Shown here in pieces: positions 1 through 58,375 of a stretch of 64,000 nt of DNA. Every line of letters begins with the position of its first letter. Position 1 is the first letter of the stretch. The stretch comes from Progne subis subis (Eukaryota > Chordata > Aves > Passeriformes > Hirundinidae). The stretch spans positions 1,240,001 to 1,304,000 of the forward strand of contig JAKJHU010000039.1 of assembly GCA_022316685.1 (NCBI GenBank). Direction: 5' to 3'. Made by a program: the position numbers and the translations under genes. Below the pieces are notes generated by a model. It searched no databases and was not told the DNA's origin. It saw nothing but the letters and a program-made list of their open reading frames with translations.

Positions 1-43612
<43,612 letters not shown>

Positions 43613-46600
43613 CTATAACAAAATAAAAAGAAGAAGGGATGTGTTTGATGTTGCTATACAAAACTCTGCTCCCAGAGTATGAAGTGTGAGCATATACACA
43701 AAGCCCTGCTATATCACTCTCACCTTCATTGCAATGCATCAGTGCAGTACCATCCTGATATCTCCGTAACAATTCATAGCATCAACGGCCATTTTATTTA
43801 CTTATCCTGTGCATGTTAAAATACACAAATCCTGAACTAAGCGTGCAGTAGTTTGTATCTATTATCCCGGTCTTTTCTAGAAGCCATAAACAACGTTGGC
43901 AAAACCAAACATATTTGTCGTCAAAAGGTCTTTACAGGCAGCAAGAAGCAAAATTAATTACTTTCACACCTCGGCCATTTGGATTATGAGTTCAGAAATG
44001 TAAAAATGTCAAATCATGTCAGAGGGGACAGGAATCTTATTCATATGAATTGCAGTTGAGACAAGGATGTACAGACATGCCATTGATAACATTTAAGATA
44101 TTTCCAGCAGAACTAATTTTAACAATAATATTATGAAAACTTGGATCAGTATCTATAAAAAGAAAAACAACTTGAACGTATGTTCATATGTTTCACTCAC
44201 TATTGCATATAGTTTTTCAGCAATATCTGGTCTGATTTTGAATTGCTATAACAATTTTCATTTTAGTATATATGACAACGCATCACAAAGTGAGTAAAAT
44301 ACTGTGAAAACTTTCATTGTAGAAAATTCTGCATACTTCCATCTTTTACTATATTTGTAAAGACAGTCATTCAAGGGGTTCCAAGGGAGTGTAATTTTAG
44401 GACAGAACAGCATTATGTTGCAGCAGACACATGCTGTACTGATGACAGATTTGGGGGCTCCACAGAACAATTGCCAAACACTATATTTTTTCCTGCCTCT
44501 GTTTCCAAATATTTTGGGACATTAATGCTGGGAAAGCTGATTTTGCACTGCATATAAGACACAGACACGGCCCAGATAAGCAATGTATCTTCAGTAACAG
44601 GATGAAATCCTCAAAAGGAATGGGAATTATGTGGCCAGAGTTTAGCCTGCCTTATGAAAGTGTTGCCTCATGGAAAATCCATGCTAATAAACAATCATAT
44701 ATTGCAAGCAAACCTATTTCATTATATTAAAAGAAATTCTGCTCTATAAAAGTCTTTTGACAACTGAGATCTGCTCCTCCCAACTTATGTTCTGTGTATT
44801 CTGAGATACTGCTCAGTTTTCTATCTCCCGATCTTCACTCAGCACTGCTGCAGCTTCAGTATTTGCTTCCCTCAGGGCTTTCTGTAAAGTCTGTTCCACC
44901 CACTCGTCTCCTCACACACTCCAAGCTGTTTGTATACTTTGGAAATAGCCTGAGTATCATGGGACCCACAAACACAGTACAGTCATAGTAGAAGTTCTGC
45001 TAGAGACGTTTTTCCTGATACGACTAAAACTTAAACAAAATATTTGACGCAGTCACACCCCACTCCCCTCCCTTACAAACACCTTGTTCCTCTTGTTTTC
45101 CATTAATAAGCACAAGATCCAGTGGCAGATTACCAACAATGAAGCCCTAAGCTACTTGAAACATGCGTTTATTCCCTCAGTGCGGAAAATACCTCCATTG
45201 CCATTAGTGATGGCTGAGACAAATAAGATAGAAAACAATAACACCCTGCTCAATTTTGGCAAAAAAATGCAAGAGTTTATTCTAATGTGTGTTACAGCCA
45301 TATTCACCTGTCTTGGGAAGATGCCACTTGCCTTACTGGACATCTGAGAGGAAGGAGGGGCAGTCATCAAAGCTAAGTTCACTGATAAAGTATACTTGGA
45401 CAGAAGACCCTAGACCCGGTGATAGACAACGAATTTGTTCATATGCACCCACAGAAGTAGGTCCCCATTCATTCATTTCATCAGAGCAAAGAATTTCTGG
45501 CTGTGGCTGAGCAGAAGAGGACTCATAGTAGCAGTTTAGCAGCCTCTAGTCCAGCTTATGCTCTTACTTTTAATCTCAATTATTTTTCTTTCTCATTTAT
45601 TCAACTTTTTTAATTGAATTGAAAATCTAGTGCTCATAGTCACTAAGATGCTCTGATAATCCACAGACACTTCTGATAATCCTCTCACACATATTTGCAT
45701 GTACTTTTTGTATGACATAACTTTCAGCATGAAAAAAAATAATGACTATTACTTTTCACCTCCATGGTTTCTCTGTCTTGATCAGCAAAAGTCAATTGTT
45801 TAAATGAAAAAATATAAGATAGAGAGGAATGAGATTCATGATTTTAAGCTAAGTCTATAATTAAGGAACATAAAATGATCAGGAAGAAACAGTGTAACAT
45901 ATTCAACTGTCACAGGAAAAAGATGGGATCTTTTAACAGCATAGCACAAATCCATCTCTTTTTCAGTAAAATAAGGAAACTCCAGCACTCAGAAGGTAAT
46001 TCCATTTCTCTCACTGTCTTACAGGGGAAAAAAAGCATTAAGATACCTGCAGGGGTGATTTTTCTCTTGAGTCCTGTTGTTACCTTGCAGAAGAGAAGAA
46101 AATTACAGAAAATACTTTTAGAACTCCTGGTGGGAAATCAGTTCCAGATCAGCCAAGATATCTTTCTGACAAAACACTAATTTCCTTTAGAGCACTTTCT
46201 AGTGGTATTCTCCATCCAATATCAAAATAGCAACTCAATATTTCTCACTGTTTCTCTGAGAAGATAAACAAATGTACAGACTTACAGCTCTGTCAGGAAG
46301 TCACACTAAGCCTAAGGAAGACTCTTTGTCTGCTACCTATTCAAGTATTTTTCAATGATTCTAAAACTTCCACTTTCAGCTCAATAAATAATCTCTCTCA
46401 TTCATGAGTATTTACAGCCTTAAGTTTCTCTTTGAAAATATCACTGGGATCTCCTGCTGCTTGCTATCAAACTCTCTTATTTGTTGCTCATTAGTTGGTC
46501 CAACCCCAAGTCCCTTGCTTACTTCATCACTCCTGTCGTACTCTGCCTGGACAGATTGCAGGTAATGCTCAAAAGGGGAGTAAAAACAAAATGCAGTTTT

Positions 46601-49600
46601 TCCAAGGCTTACGAGGTGCTGCTTCAGGATCTTCTAGAGCCCTCTCCAGTTTTTCAGGGGAAAAAGGCATAAAGCAGACATCAGTACACACTAATGTCAT
46701 GCTATGCAGAATGGCTATTTTCTCTCTCCTGAGACCTCCTTGTTAATCCATACAACAATCTCATAGGACATTTTGGCCAAAATAAATTATTTTAGTCGGT
46801 TGTCTGCCATGATATGAAGTGTCTCTGTGACGTATTTCCTTCCAGGACATGTATTCCCACCCTCCACTGTATTTATCTCCCTTTGAGATACCCAGTTCCA
46901 TTGGTGAGTTGAATTTGCTTCTTTTTTCCCTACCTTAATCTGTAAATGGTCAGCAGATCATCATTTCAGTTTTAATGCTGTCTTCCGACCTATTCCCAAA
47001 CTCCTAAATAAAATATAACCCAGAACTTACATTTACAGGAAACTTATAGGTAGAGTTAATTGACAATGATTCCTGTTTATACTTGTGTTTTAAACAAAAA
47101 CATGACACAGCAATTTGCACCAGGCACTCACTTAAGTGCACATGTAGAGTTACCAATTTAAGAATGCAACTGAAGGTAGAATGTCCTACAGGACTTTTGT
47201 TACACTGGTAAACTCATTTGACAAACTGACACTGCAACAAGGTGTATTTTCAAATAAGCCTTTAATAAGCTATTATAAACCCTTTCCCAGCTCTTTGATC
47301 ATATATATATATAATATTCTGGTATTTTTACTCAGACTGATGTCAAGGCAGCAATCTTTGTATTACCAAGCAGTCCTATTTTGCAGGAGTGGAGCAGATG
47401 TAACTAATTGTCATCCAGCTTACTCCATTTACCCTTTTAAACTACTGATGTAGCATTAACTTTCTTCCAGTTCTGCAAAATTTCCTCAGTATCCTGGCAC
47501 ATTTACTGAAAATATCAACACGTGGATGTCTTTCAATGTTCCTTAACTGATTCTTTCAAAATTCTTGAACACAAGCCGTTTATAAAACCAGTTGTTTTAT
47601 AAAGTGGGCATTTTAATAAGAGGTTTTTTCACAATATTTTTTTGGTTGTTAAGAAAGCCATTCCAATATTTCTATGTGACAATGAAAAGTCAATTGCTCT
47701 CTTTTTTTCCTAGAATACTAAAATTTACTGAATAATTTTTTTTTGTCTCTATTATTGACAAGTTACCACACACATTTATGACAGATTCATATACTTGCTA
47801 AAATATTTTTGCTACTAATTCACTTGGAAAATTTCCTTAGATTTCCTGCTGATTTCTTCCTAATTTCTTTTGCTTTTTTCATCTATAGCTAAACTTTCAA
47901 ACTTTCAACTTCCTTTTAGTGTAAACAATGCAGTATTTTCCTTATTTTTTATAACATCATAGCCTCCCTGTCAGCTATAGGCTTGTAGCTTTCTAGCTGT
48001 TTACACAAGCAACTCAATTATTATCTGAATATTTCTGTCTATGAACTTTCTTTCAGCTGAGGTCCTTTGGCACTGTTTTAAATTTTGAGAGATTTACCTC
48101 TTCTGGAGCTACCAAGATACAGCACTTTCAGATTTTGTTTAGGCACAGAAGTCCATTTATTTTAATATCTCAGCTACGTATCGTATTTCCAAGAAAAGTA
48201 TACTCAGGCTGCAACCACTTCCACTGGCTGAACATCTGAGTCTAGTTCTGAACTCAATTCTTATCTCAATTCTTTATCTGCTGAGAATGGATCCAAGATA
48301 TTACCCTAACAAGTGACAGGGAATTTTCATTCTGATACTGTTGTCTATTCAATATCTGCAAATATGCTCCCATGTTAGCAGAATGAAACCACCAATATGC
48401 CACTTTTGTTGAAGGCTTCACATACACATACACACACAAAGAAAAAAAGACGTTTTCCCCTCCCCTGACACACAACAGGCTAGTCATTATCCCATCCAGA
48501 CCTTCAGCTGGGTTTGACAGTGTATAGGAATCATCAGCAATCCCATTGACATTTATTTATGGTATTAATCGATCTTCAAGATCATTTTGTTCAATGTCTG
48601 GGAAAAGAGGTAATGTCATTTTAGCCATACAATGCTGTTCCATACTTACTTTTGTCCTTTGATTTCAAACACAGAAATTCTTCCTTCTAGTCTGAGAAAT
48701 TCCACTTTATGAGCGCTGTAGGTTTAGCGGTTAATAATTGTATTTCAATGCCACTTGCTTATTAACCAGCCTCATCATGTTGGTGGCAGGCTGTTGGAGA
48801 ACTCCTCTTTCAGTCCTTGGGGCCTTGTTTAATTTTATTCTCAATACCTTGCCTCTCTACTAAGCAAGTTTTTATTTCTTGCTTTTCTACCATTTCCCTT
48901 GGCTGCTAATTTAACACCATGTGAAAAAGTCTGTCCTAACAAGTCTGGAAGAATGCTTCCTCTCCAGTGACCTGGAGGCCAGTCAAACTGCACAGTCTCT
49001 TCTTGCTGGAGAATATAGACATGCGTTTCATTGACCCAAGTCTTATGCAACTTTTCTGACTAGAAGAATACTTACAGACTTCTATTTGTTTGGTTGCTTT
49101 TTAACTTCCTTCCTGCATTATATGCAGAATGTGAATGGTATCTAAGAACATACCTTGTTTATCCTTCTTTGGCACCATTACAAAATTTCTAAGAGTTAGT
49201 TCTATTCTGCAAAACTAAACTCAGTCATTTGTGCTATGGATTATATTTGGTAGCTTATTAAGAGAACCTTCTCAGATGTTGCAATCCACAAGAGACAGAA
49301 TGCCACCCCATTGCCCATCTGCTGACTGCTGACAAGGATCTCCCTTGAAGGGTGGTAAGTGGATCAATCCAAATGGATTTTCACAACCAGTAAGGCCCCG
49401 TTACAATATTCACTTGGATTGCCAAAGATCATCTGCAGTTTCCATGACATACTGAATGACTAGACATTCACGGTCGTACAAAATTGCTACAGTCCCCTCT
49501 CCTGCTGCTCACAGCAAGCTACTTCCTGGCTGCTCCTAGATACACTAAATGCTGCTTTGTCTCACATTTCCTCGCTTTCTTTATTCAGTCACTCAGTGGC

Positions 49601-50737
49601 CAGTTCCTTCCCTGGATAGTGGTGTTTCCTGAATCATTTTTTGCAACCACTCTTTTTTCTCCCCAGTGCTTTGTAGAGTGCATCCTCATCCCTTCATGCC
49701 TCAAATACTTGTTTCTAATAAAATCACTACCTCTCCTTTCGAAAACAAAGACTTGTGAAGCTCTGGCACTAAGCACAGTACATTGCAGATTTCCACCCCT
49801 GTGCTACAACTATTAGACAGAACTCACCCAGAAAAAGTTTTGCCCATGCCATCTATATTTTTCTCACAAACCTCATCTATTGAATAGGACACAAAGTGAC
49901 ATTCCTGGGTCCTCCTCTCCATACTACTACCTTAACTTGGCATATTGCCTTTGAATAACCACTTACTAATTATGATTTTTTATACAGTTTTCAGTGTAAA
50001 TCTGCACCTACTGAAATAGATCAGAATTACTATTTTAATTAATATTGAGAAATAGCATGCCAAAACCACTTCTTGAAATCCAAAAATATGGCATATACTT
50101 CATCCTGCTGGTTGTGTGTTGCACACAAGCATATACTTATGTGTGCACACATTGCCACATTAACTTGGAAGGATTTCTCTTTTTATAGCTAAGCTGCTCA
50201 ATACTCATGTATCTATTTTTATAGTACTAACTGTTCATTACTGACAGGTAATGAGGGCTGGTTTTGCACTGTGCACCTCTTTTGCACCTCTTTTAATCTG
50301 CCCAGAGTCAATCATATGCTGCACAACAGCACAAAGGCTTTCCAAGGACATTTGAGATGTAGTGTTTGGAAGAACTCCATTCTGCTCCACTTCTTACTTT
50401 CTTTCCTTTGTTTGGGCTGGTGTGAATGGTAGAAGAGGCACCTACTGCACTGCTGCAACCTGTGTACAGACTTGATCCTGACAGCTGTCACAGGCTGTAT
50501 CAATATCAGTTCTGGAAAAGAAGGATTTGTCTATATAACTTACAGCTTCACTGGCAATCAACTTTTGTTCTTCTTGGTAGGATTCCATTGGCCTGACTAC
50601 AGACTTGCATCTGAAAGTGGGACATTGCTGGGATGACATCATGTAAAAGGCACACCTGTGTCAGAGACAGCAGAATTCCACATCCTGAACTCTTAATCTG
50701 TTACCTTTTCCTCCCTTCCTCCTCCACTCATATTAAT

Positions 50738-50761
50738 GGGGGGGAAAAAAAAAAAAAAAAA
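50738..50761. repeat. G7A17 homopolymer pair
   Basis: Seven G followed directly by seventeen A. Confidence 0.9.
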
Positions 50762-52029
50762 TTAAGAGATGCATAACTGTTTTCTCTACGAGGAATATAA
50801 ATATTCTTGGGTTCTTGAAAACTGACCAAAAACAGAAGTGGGAAAAAGAAAAAAGTAAAACGAAAAAAAATCAAAAGTGTTAAATGAACCAAAAAGTGAA
50901 AATATTCGATTCTTCAAGAACTTTTCTCTCCTTTTAAATACTCAAAATACTTTTTCATTTTTTTGCAATAAAAATACCATCCATTCTTAAGGGAAATTTG
51001 ATTAGATGTTTTAGATTAACCTTTCAATATTTTCAGTCTTGTTCACATCAGGCCACCCTGTCTGCTGCCAAAATCAGAAGGACGACAAGCCGGGGAGAGA
51101 GGAAGGATTCAAGCCTTTCAGTTTGACTCAGTCATTTGAGAAAAGAGATATGAAATTGCACTCTAAGACACCTGTTTTACAGCAAATTCCAAAGAACCAT
51201 CCTCCCAGCAGGAATGTAACTTGGATGACTGATTTACCTTAGATGTATTACTTTGAAATGAGTAAAATTGAGGGGAATGTGTCCAATTCTTAATGAAGGA
51301 TTTCAGGCAGCTACAAAGAACCAAGAACACATGATGGAAATACATTTTGCCTTCCAAGGGAACAGCACTTCCAAACTGATGTGCTGGAAGAAGAATAAAT
51401 GGTTTACTGCCTTTAGAACTGCACTCATAGTGTTTTTCAGTTGCAGCTTAAAAGGAGATATGTATGAATTCACACGAGCAGGTGTGACAGGCATAGTCAC
51501 TAGGGAAGGTGAAGGAAGATATGAAGCCTCTGGATGCAGATACAAAAGTGAAAGGGATGGGATCCTTCGGGGAAGCCTGAAGCTTCACTCTGTGCTGATG
51601 ACAGTAAAGTGCTGAGTGACCATTTTCTCAAAGGAATGTTTTTGTATGGAAATGCCAGTTCTGTTAATTAATAGGAAGTACAAGTATCTTCCAAATAATA
51701 ACATGGAAAATATTATATCATTTTGTTAAGGTTAAAACTTGTCATCTTCACTCTGCAATCTGCTCTGAGTTCAGAGTTTTTAACATTAATACAGTAAGAT
51801 GATGTAATACCTAGCTAAAGGAAAATACTTTCATGTTCTCAAAACAGAATCTTTGCCACATTGAATGACTAATTTTGATAAAGTCAAAGCATGAATTTGG
51901 AACAATTTGTTTTGGGAAAAATGTTATGATTTTGAGTCTTCATCATGATTAGAAATGAAAAATATTTCTAAAATCATTTTCCCATGAAAGAGAATACCTA
52001 GTTTCTAAAAAACTCCCATCCTAAGATGG

Positions 52030-52049
52030 AAAAAAAAAAAAAAAAAAAA
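52030..52049. repeat. A20 homopolymer
   Basis: Twenty uninterrupted A; no retrogene recognised on its 5' side. Confidence 0.9.
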
Positions 52050-55000
52050 TCTGCAAGTTGCTCAGAGCAATGAGGGGAGAGAAATGAGATACCTAATTGC
52101 TAGACATCTGTCCTCCAGGAGATGCTCAGCTGCCAGCTTCAGGATGCCTCTGTGTTTTGTAGCCTGTGGCAGGAGCTCTGTTTCCCCACACTTCAACTTC
52201 CATGTAACACCGTTGCAACATTTCACAGAAAAAGAGGAATTGTGTGCCAGCAAGAAAGTGAAAAAAATACAATTTTCAGATCCAGGTCTTGATTAAATTA
52301 TTACAATGAATATGAAATTGATCATGTAGAATTAAATTTAGTAAAAATAAAATTACTTTCAATTGCTTGATTTCACACAACATAAGTGGAGAGGACAAAA
52401 GTGACTTTAATCTGTCCTTGAGCTCCATTGATCTTTGAGGTTACTTAATGTCACTTTCCATACTTGTTTTACTAGTAAGAGCCTTAGGAATGCTGGAAAT
52501 GTATGCACTGCTTTAAGAATCCCTCAGGGGCTGCTTTGCCCACAGAGGTATCCAAGCACAAAGGCACATTTCCTGCACTACATTTTCCTTGATCTACTTT
52601 TGACACAAGGATGACTGTCAACAGCTCTTCATCATCTAAGGATTCCCCTTTGAGTACTTAACCCTTGTGCAGCAGTGCAGGACAGCTACAAGGATGCCCA
52701 TATATCATTAAAAGCAGACCTTTTCTAATACACTCCTTTGTCTGGGAACTGTTTCCAGATGAGGCTCAGCATTGTCAAGAAGACACTACTCAAAGAAGGG
52801 TCCCCATTCCCATCCTGCTATTAATGCACTGAGCCATTGTGTGCAATAATAGAGATGATGGGATCTATGGGATCAACCTCTTAATCTCTTGGGGAAGGTA
52901 CTTTTAGCAAAACAAAGGAAAAGTGTGGTGCAAAACTTGGTTACTGTTACCTTATCAGCTCTCTTGGTTCACCTGGGCAAGGAAGAACTATCACAGCCAA
53001 CACTCATTTCCTTCTCCAGGTCTTTTGGTCAATAAAACCTACAAGCTTTTCTCCAACATTCGACTTCTGATGAAACTGTTTGGATGTTATTGAAGGATCA
53101 GAAATGAATTCGTACACAGCAGATAATTCCATCCATTTTGTATCAGAAACATCCCATTAAAACTTACTAAAACCCACTCACTGCTGCAGAGCACATGGCT
53201 AGCAGTGAATTCTGCAACACTGAGAGGATACTTGTAACGGAAGAGGAATTCCTAAAATACTGCACGCTCCTGGCTGATTCCCATGTTAATATTCAAAGCC
53301 CCATGCAGAAACTGCATGCCAAGTGCTTCGCAATTGTTTTACCTTGAAGAAGTGATGCACAGTTGTGTACTCTGCCTTCACACAGAAATGTAATATTCAT
53401 ATGCACAAACTTCATTTGGACAAGTCTGCCCAGCAGTGAAAAAAGAAAAATAATTCACCACAATTCTTTTTAACAATGAGAATACACTGAGATATTAAAT
53501 TAAATACAGGATATATAAACTAACAAGCTCAACATATACCGTTGTTTCCCAAATGTGGCAGTAACAAATGCAGCCATTTGGAAAAGCATCAAATGACATG
53601 TTTTAAGCTGAAAAAAGTCAAGTTTAAGGAAAAAATAAAAAAAAAAGGTCCCACTAACCCACAATGACATTTGTAAATACTAAGTACGCATTTCATTTGA
53701 CCGTACCAATACTTAGGAATATTGTACTTTCCTGCTATTAGGCATACTGTATTTTCTCTTCTAAATTACAAAATCCTCCTTATGGAATCATATAACACTT
53801 AACTTTCTCTATCATCTTTTCTTTCAGCACCCTTAATAATGATTGATTGCTTTATTAATAAGACTAGATTATTGTTGCCTTTACCTATTATTTTTAAAGT
53901 ATCTCTCCTCTCAGCTTCTTTTAATGAGAAACAAAGAGAGGAAGAAGAAGAAAGAGTTACACCACTCCTACAGAAAGACCGAAGATTGAAAGAGCCTGCT
54001 AATTAGTTGCTTCTACATCATCTTTATTTAATCACTCCAGAGACTGCCCCAGAGATGATGTTCATCTCTATCCAAGGAGGAGCGAGGGATTAGGAAAGAT
54101 CTAAACAAATCTAGCAGAAGTGTAACTCATAGATATTGCAATTCAATAGTAAATAAATAAATTTATCAAAACCAAGAAACCCTCTCCATCTCCAAAAGCA
54201 ACTTTAAAACAAAGAGGCCAACAACCCACTCACCCACAAACAACTTGAGCCGAGTGGCTCATAAATGGGGAGGAGATACAGAGGTACCAGATATTAGATT
54301 TTTTTCTTAGGAGACCGTGGAAAATGCTGTTAACCTATCAATTCTATAAGGACACTTACATGGGTACAACTAATGTTGTGCTGGTACATGAAGAACTTCT
54401 GTGAAGAAGGCAGAAATACTTGCAACAGGAAAAGCTCCCAGCTACAGTCCTCCTGACAGTACTGAAATACAGTCTGGCATCAGAAGCACAACGTGTGACT
54501 TAAAGTACTCATGTGAGTATGAGAGTGTAAGAATGAAGCTCAAAACTCTTATTACAACATAACACAAATTTTCTTGATGAAAAAAACATCCACAGGAGGA
54601 GTCAGCAGTTGGTACAGACCATAGATTGTAGAATGAGAGATGTGCCGGAACCATGACATTATCAGTTGTCTTTGGTCTGATTCTAAGAGAGTTCTGTTTG
54701 GAAATGGTTGTTATTACTGAGCTAGTCCTAATAATTTTTTTGCTGCAGTGAAATTTCACATTATTTAGAGAGCAAAACACTGTAAACTGCATTTTGAGTA
54801 CTGTAGTTATGTCTATGGTCTCATTTTGGTTAATTAATTTGAACAAGAATTTCAAGCATACCAAGGTTAGTTGAACAAATAACAGGTATTTTGACGTGAT
54901 AGTTATTGGAATGTTTTATTCATTATTTACCAATTCAGACTCACAAAAGAAAGGAGAATGCCGTTGTTATTGCCTATACTTGATGTCTTTACCCCTGAAG

Positions 55001-56516
55001 AAAAATGAACTGGGAGGTAGTTAAAATATTAGCATGCTGGGAAACCAGAACAACAAGATTTCACTAAGAATGTCACTCAGTTCCCCAGCTAGCTGAAGTG
55101 AATATCAGAATTCTCAAGACACAGTTTATACCAAACTTTAAAGGTTAGCAACCGTAGAATTCTTATTAAAAGCAGGTGTCCAGAATTTAAGAGATCAGTT
55201 CAGCACAAAAAAAGCCAAAATAAACTCAAGGACAAACATTTCTTCTTCTTGTAGCATCTAGAATGCTAAATATGTTGTGATACTTGGTGATCCAGACACC
55301 AGTCAATCAGTAGCTGCCAACAAAAACCCTTGTCAGCCCCAGAAATAACCCCCAGCTGAGCTGGAAGGGGTCAGGGGACAAGAAACTGTGTGAAACCAAA
55401 GTCCAAACAAGTTATTGGTGCAAATGGAGAATGAGACAGATTCTCACACTGCTTTGCCAGGTCACTTTCCTGACTTTTCTGTATTTTACAAAGTACTGGC
55501 GTGCTATAAGTGAGAAGTTTTATTTGCATTGTTTGAAAAAAAAGAAGAAAAGCAGCGATAGTCAGTAGGATTATCATCAGTTGTTAGTCATGTCTTTCAT
55601 CTGAAAGCTTCTACCTAGCACCAGGACAAAATTGGCCTTTCATCAGCTCTTTCATGAATTTTCTCCTGTATCTTAGGTAGATTCATTGTCAAGCTTCCTG
55701 CTCTTTCCCACAACAGAATCAATGAGAGTTTGGACAAAATACATGACTACAAAATATTTCACCAAGATACAGCTGCAATGGTAAACTTGTCAATATAGAC
55801 AAGCATACCAGAAAGGTAACATATCCTAGATAACAAATAAAGAATATAGGGCATTAAAGTTCAGGGAAGATATGGGTAACAAGAAACTTGTTATCCAAAC
55901 ACATGTGTTTCTATAACCAGGAGAGGAATGTGAAAAGCAACCAGTGTTAGAGTTTTATTTATTTTTCCCCCTCTTTCCTATTTGGTCACCCTCATGTTAA
56001 AATCACTCTGGGCTCTGTGACTTCAAAGGATAATATCTTGTACACAAGGAAAGATACCTTCACCATTTGACATGGAATTTAATATTATGATAATGTTTTC
56101 TTTTAATGAAAGAACAGAGATTGTTTATTTGAAAGTTGGCTGCTGGCCACCTCTTTTTAAACTATATGAGACTGTGGTTTCTTAGAGCTGTATGAAACAT
56201 CTGTTATGAAATTCAGGATGGGAAGAGAAACCCTTAAGACCTGGAGAACTGGGTCCCATTCTCAGCTCTTTCATTGATTACTAACAGTCTAGGCATAGGC
56301 AGAAGCTCTGATCAATAATACATTCCACAGAGATAACACAAATAATTAGAATCAGGCTCTGTTTAATGTAGAGGAAACCAAATTCCCAGCCCACACCTCA
56401 AATTCTCAGATGAGTAACAATGAAGATATTGCACTGCAAATAAAGTTGCACAAAGAGAAGAAGAATGAACTTATATGAGAAAAGAAGTATATACACAACT
56501 GAATTGTGCTCAAATA

Positions 56517-56518
<2 letters not shown>

Positions 56519-56559
<41 letters not shown>

Positions 56560-56715
56560 GTCTTTTGCTTCTTGTGGGTTTTTTGTTTTGTTGGGGGGTT
56601 TTTTGTGTGATTTGTTTTGTTTTGGGGTTTTTTTGTGTTTGTTTGGTTTGGGGTTTCTTTTGTGGGTTTTGCTGTTATTGTTGTGTTTGTTTGGGGTTGT
56701 TTTGGTTTTATTTTA
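56519..56715. repeat. A37 run followed by T/G-rich tract with G-runs
   Basis: A37 (56519-56555) abuts about 160 bases made almost only of T and G, with G-runs of 6, 4, 4, 3 and 4 at 56593, 56624, 56650, 56664 and 56693. The A37 could be a retroposon tail, but no retroposon body was identified. Confidence 0.92.
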
Positions 56716-58236
56716 AGAACCTGGAGAAGTGAGCCTCAGGTAATGCCCACTGATTTAAGAATACATCACTGGAGTCCCAAAGTGAATAGTCTCCAGCTGT
56801 CACAAGCTGTGCCATCAATTCCTGTTTTACCAAACAGAAGATATGGTACTTGCTGAAAATTACAGAACATAACAGGAGTGTTAGGGGCAAAGTGTACTTA
56901 ATAAAACTGACTGCTATATGGTAGCAAAGCCACGTTCTCATCCACAAGCAGCCACTCATCAGGTTCTCATTTTTGGGCAGCCAAAGGCTGTAGCTGCTAG
57001 ACCTTGGGGAACCATGTAAAGGAGTACAAGACCTCTGCTGTTTTAGAACAGCGGCATTTGCATTTTGCTACCAGTAATGACTTCCTCAGAATTATTTTGC
57101 TCAGAAGCCCCACCCACCACTCTTTATTAAATCTACTGATGAGGAAAAAAAGACACCACACTCTAATTATGGTGGGCTTCCACACAAGAAGGCAGTATCT
57201 GAGTATGTATTGCTACTTGCAGTTCACACATTTCTACAGCCTTTACCTAGAGGTATCGCTGAGCACACAGGTAAATACACGTATGTGGGTGCCTGCATGT
57301 GTCAGTGACTGAGATCCTGTCACTTCTGCTTTTTGCCAGAGAGAAACTAATGAAAACATGTGGTGAGGCAGAGGTTAATTTTATCCGTGTGATCAGTTTT
57401 CTCTGACCTGTCTTGATGGTTTTTGCATTCAACACATAAACCAAGATTGAATAAAGGTTCTTCTGCCCCTGCTGCTTCTGCCATTTCCTGTAATATGGCT
57501 ATTTGACACTGGGAAGGAAAGAGGCAGATCAGTGAACATCCAACACATACGATGGGGATCAGCAAAAAACCACATATTTTTCATTGTATTATGCCATTAG
57601 CAGAGACATTCATGGAAAATATTGGTATTAGATCCTAAGCCTGTTAATTCTTTAGAAATCAGTCTAATAACTGAATTACGGAAGAGCAAAGAAGGATTAC
57701 TCTAATTTCTTTATTATCTTAAAAATCAGGGCAGCAGGCATGCTGCACAGTTAATACTTTTTTCCTTGCTGGTAGGACTGGTATATAGAACAATTTGCTG
57801 GAAAGTTTTAAACCAGCATTTTAGAAATTAAGCAAAATAATCTCCTTTCAGCATATTCCATTTAACAGAAAAAATCTTAGCTTGTGGGATATTCTTACTT
57901 AAGCTGCCCAAAATTGATTTCAGATGTCCAGAAAAGTCAAGCTAGTGAAAAGAACTCACACTATTACCATTACTTTTTGTCACTCCCACAATCAGAGCAC
58001 GTCATGCTATCTATTTTGACATTCCTGCAATACTGCTGCAGTCTTTGTGACATAATTCAAACCAAATCACCATTTAATAAAGCATCTTCTTCAGGTGGAA
58101 TGCTGCAACTGGCATATGAAAATGAAATCACATTTAATCCTTGGCTCTGACATTTGTCCTGGGTCAGAAAACCCATCAGGCAGCTCTGCTCCATTGCCTC
58201 AGATTTGAGAATTTACTGTCAAAGCCAGCTCTTGTC

Positions 58237-58375
58237 TTTTTTGTTTGTTTGTTTTGTTTTTTTGTTCATCTGTTTGTTTTGCTTTTGTTGTTTTTGTTGT
58301 TGTCGTGGAGTTTTTTGGGTTTTCTTTGGTGTTGTTTTTTGGTTGGTTGGTTGGTTGGTTGGTTTTTGTTTCCAT
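58237..58375. repeat. T/G-rich tract with (GGTT)6
   Basis: T/G-rich low-complexity sequence; an uninterrupted GGTT array of six units lies at 58341-58364. Confidence 0.92.

Noticed and set aside
43731..43771. Possible alternative exon just upstream of LTK exon 2 with donor GAAG|gtgagag
   Set aside because: The frame has only a short open stretch without a signal peptide, and the resulting intron of about 118 bp has no supporting conservation.
45313..45348. 36-nt exon-like segment after a strong polypyrimidine acceptor
   Set aside because: Phase does not fit LTK exon 2 and there is no similarity to any receptor segment; likely chance.
48649..48689. 41-nt exon-like segment (LEGRISVFEIKGQ) with donor gtaagt
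   Set aside because: Too short to judge; its phase does not fit LTK exon 2, and such mini-exons with good splice signals are expected by chance in 20 kb.
51163..51357. Minus-strand frame starting with a signal-peptide-like stretch (MYFHHVFLVLCSCL)
   Set aside because: Considered as LTK exon 1, but the nearby donor ends in phase 0 whereas exon 2 needs phase 1, and no ALK-like sequence follows.
56465..56856. Open frames with poly-Lys followed by Phe/Gly/Val strings
   Set aside because: They translate the A37 run and the T/G tract; not coding.
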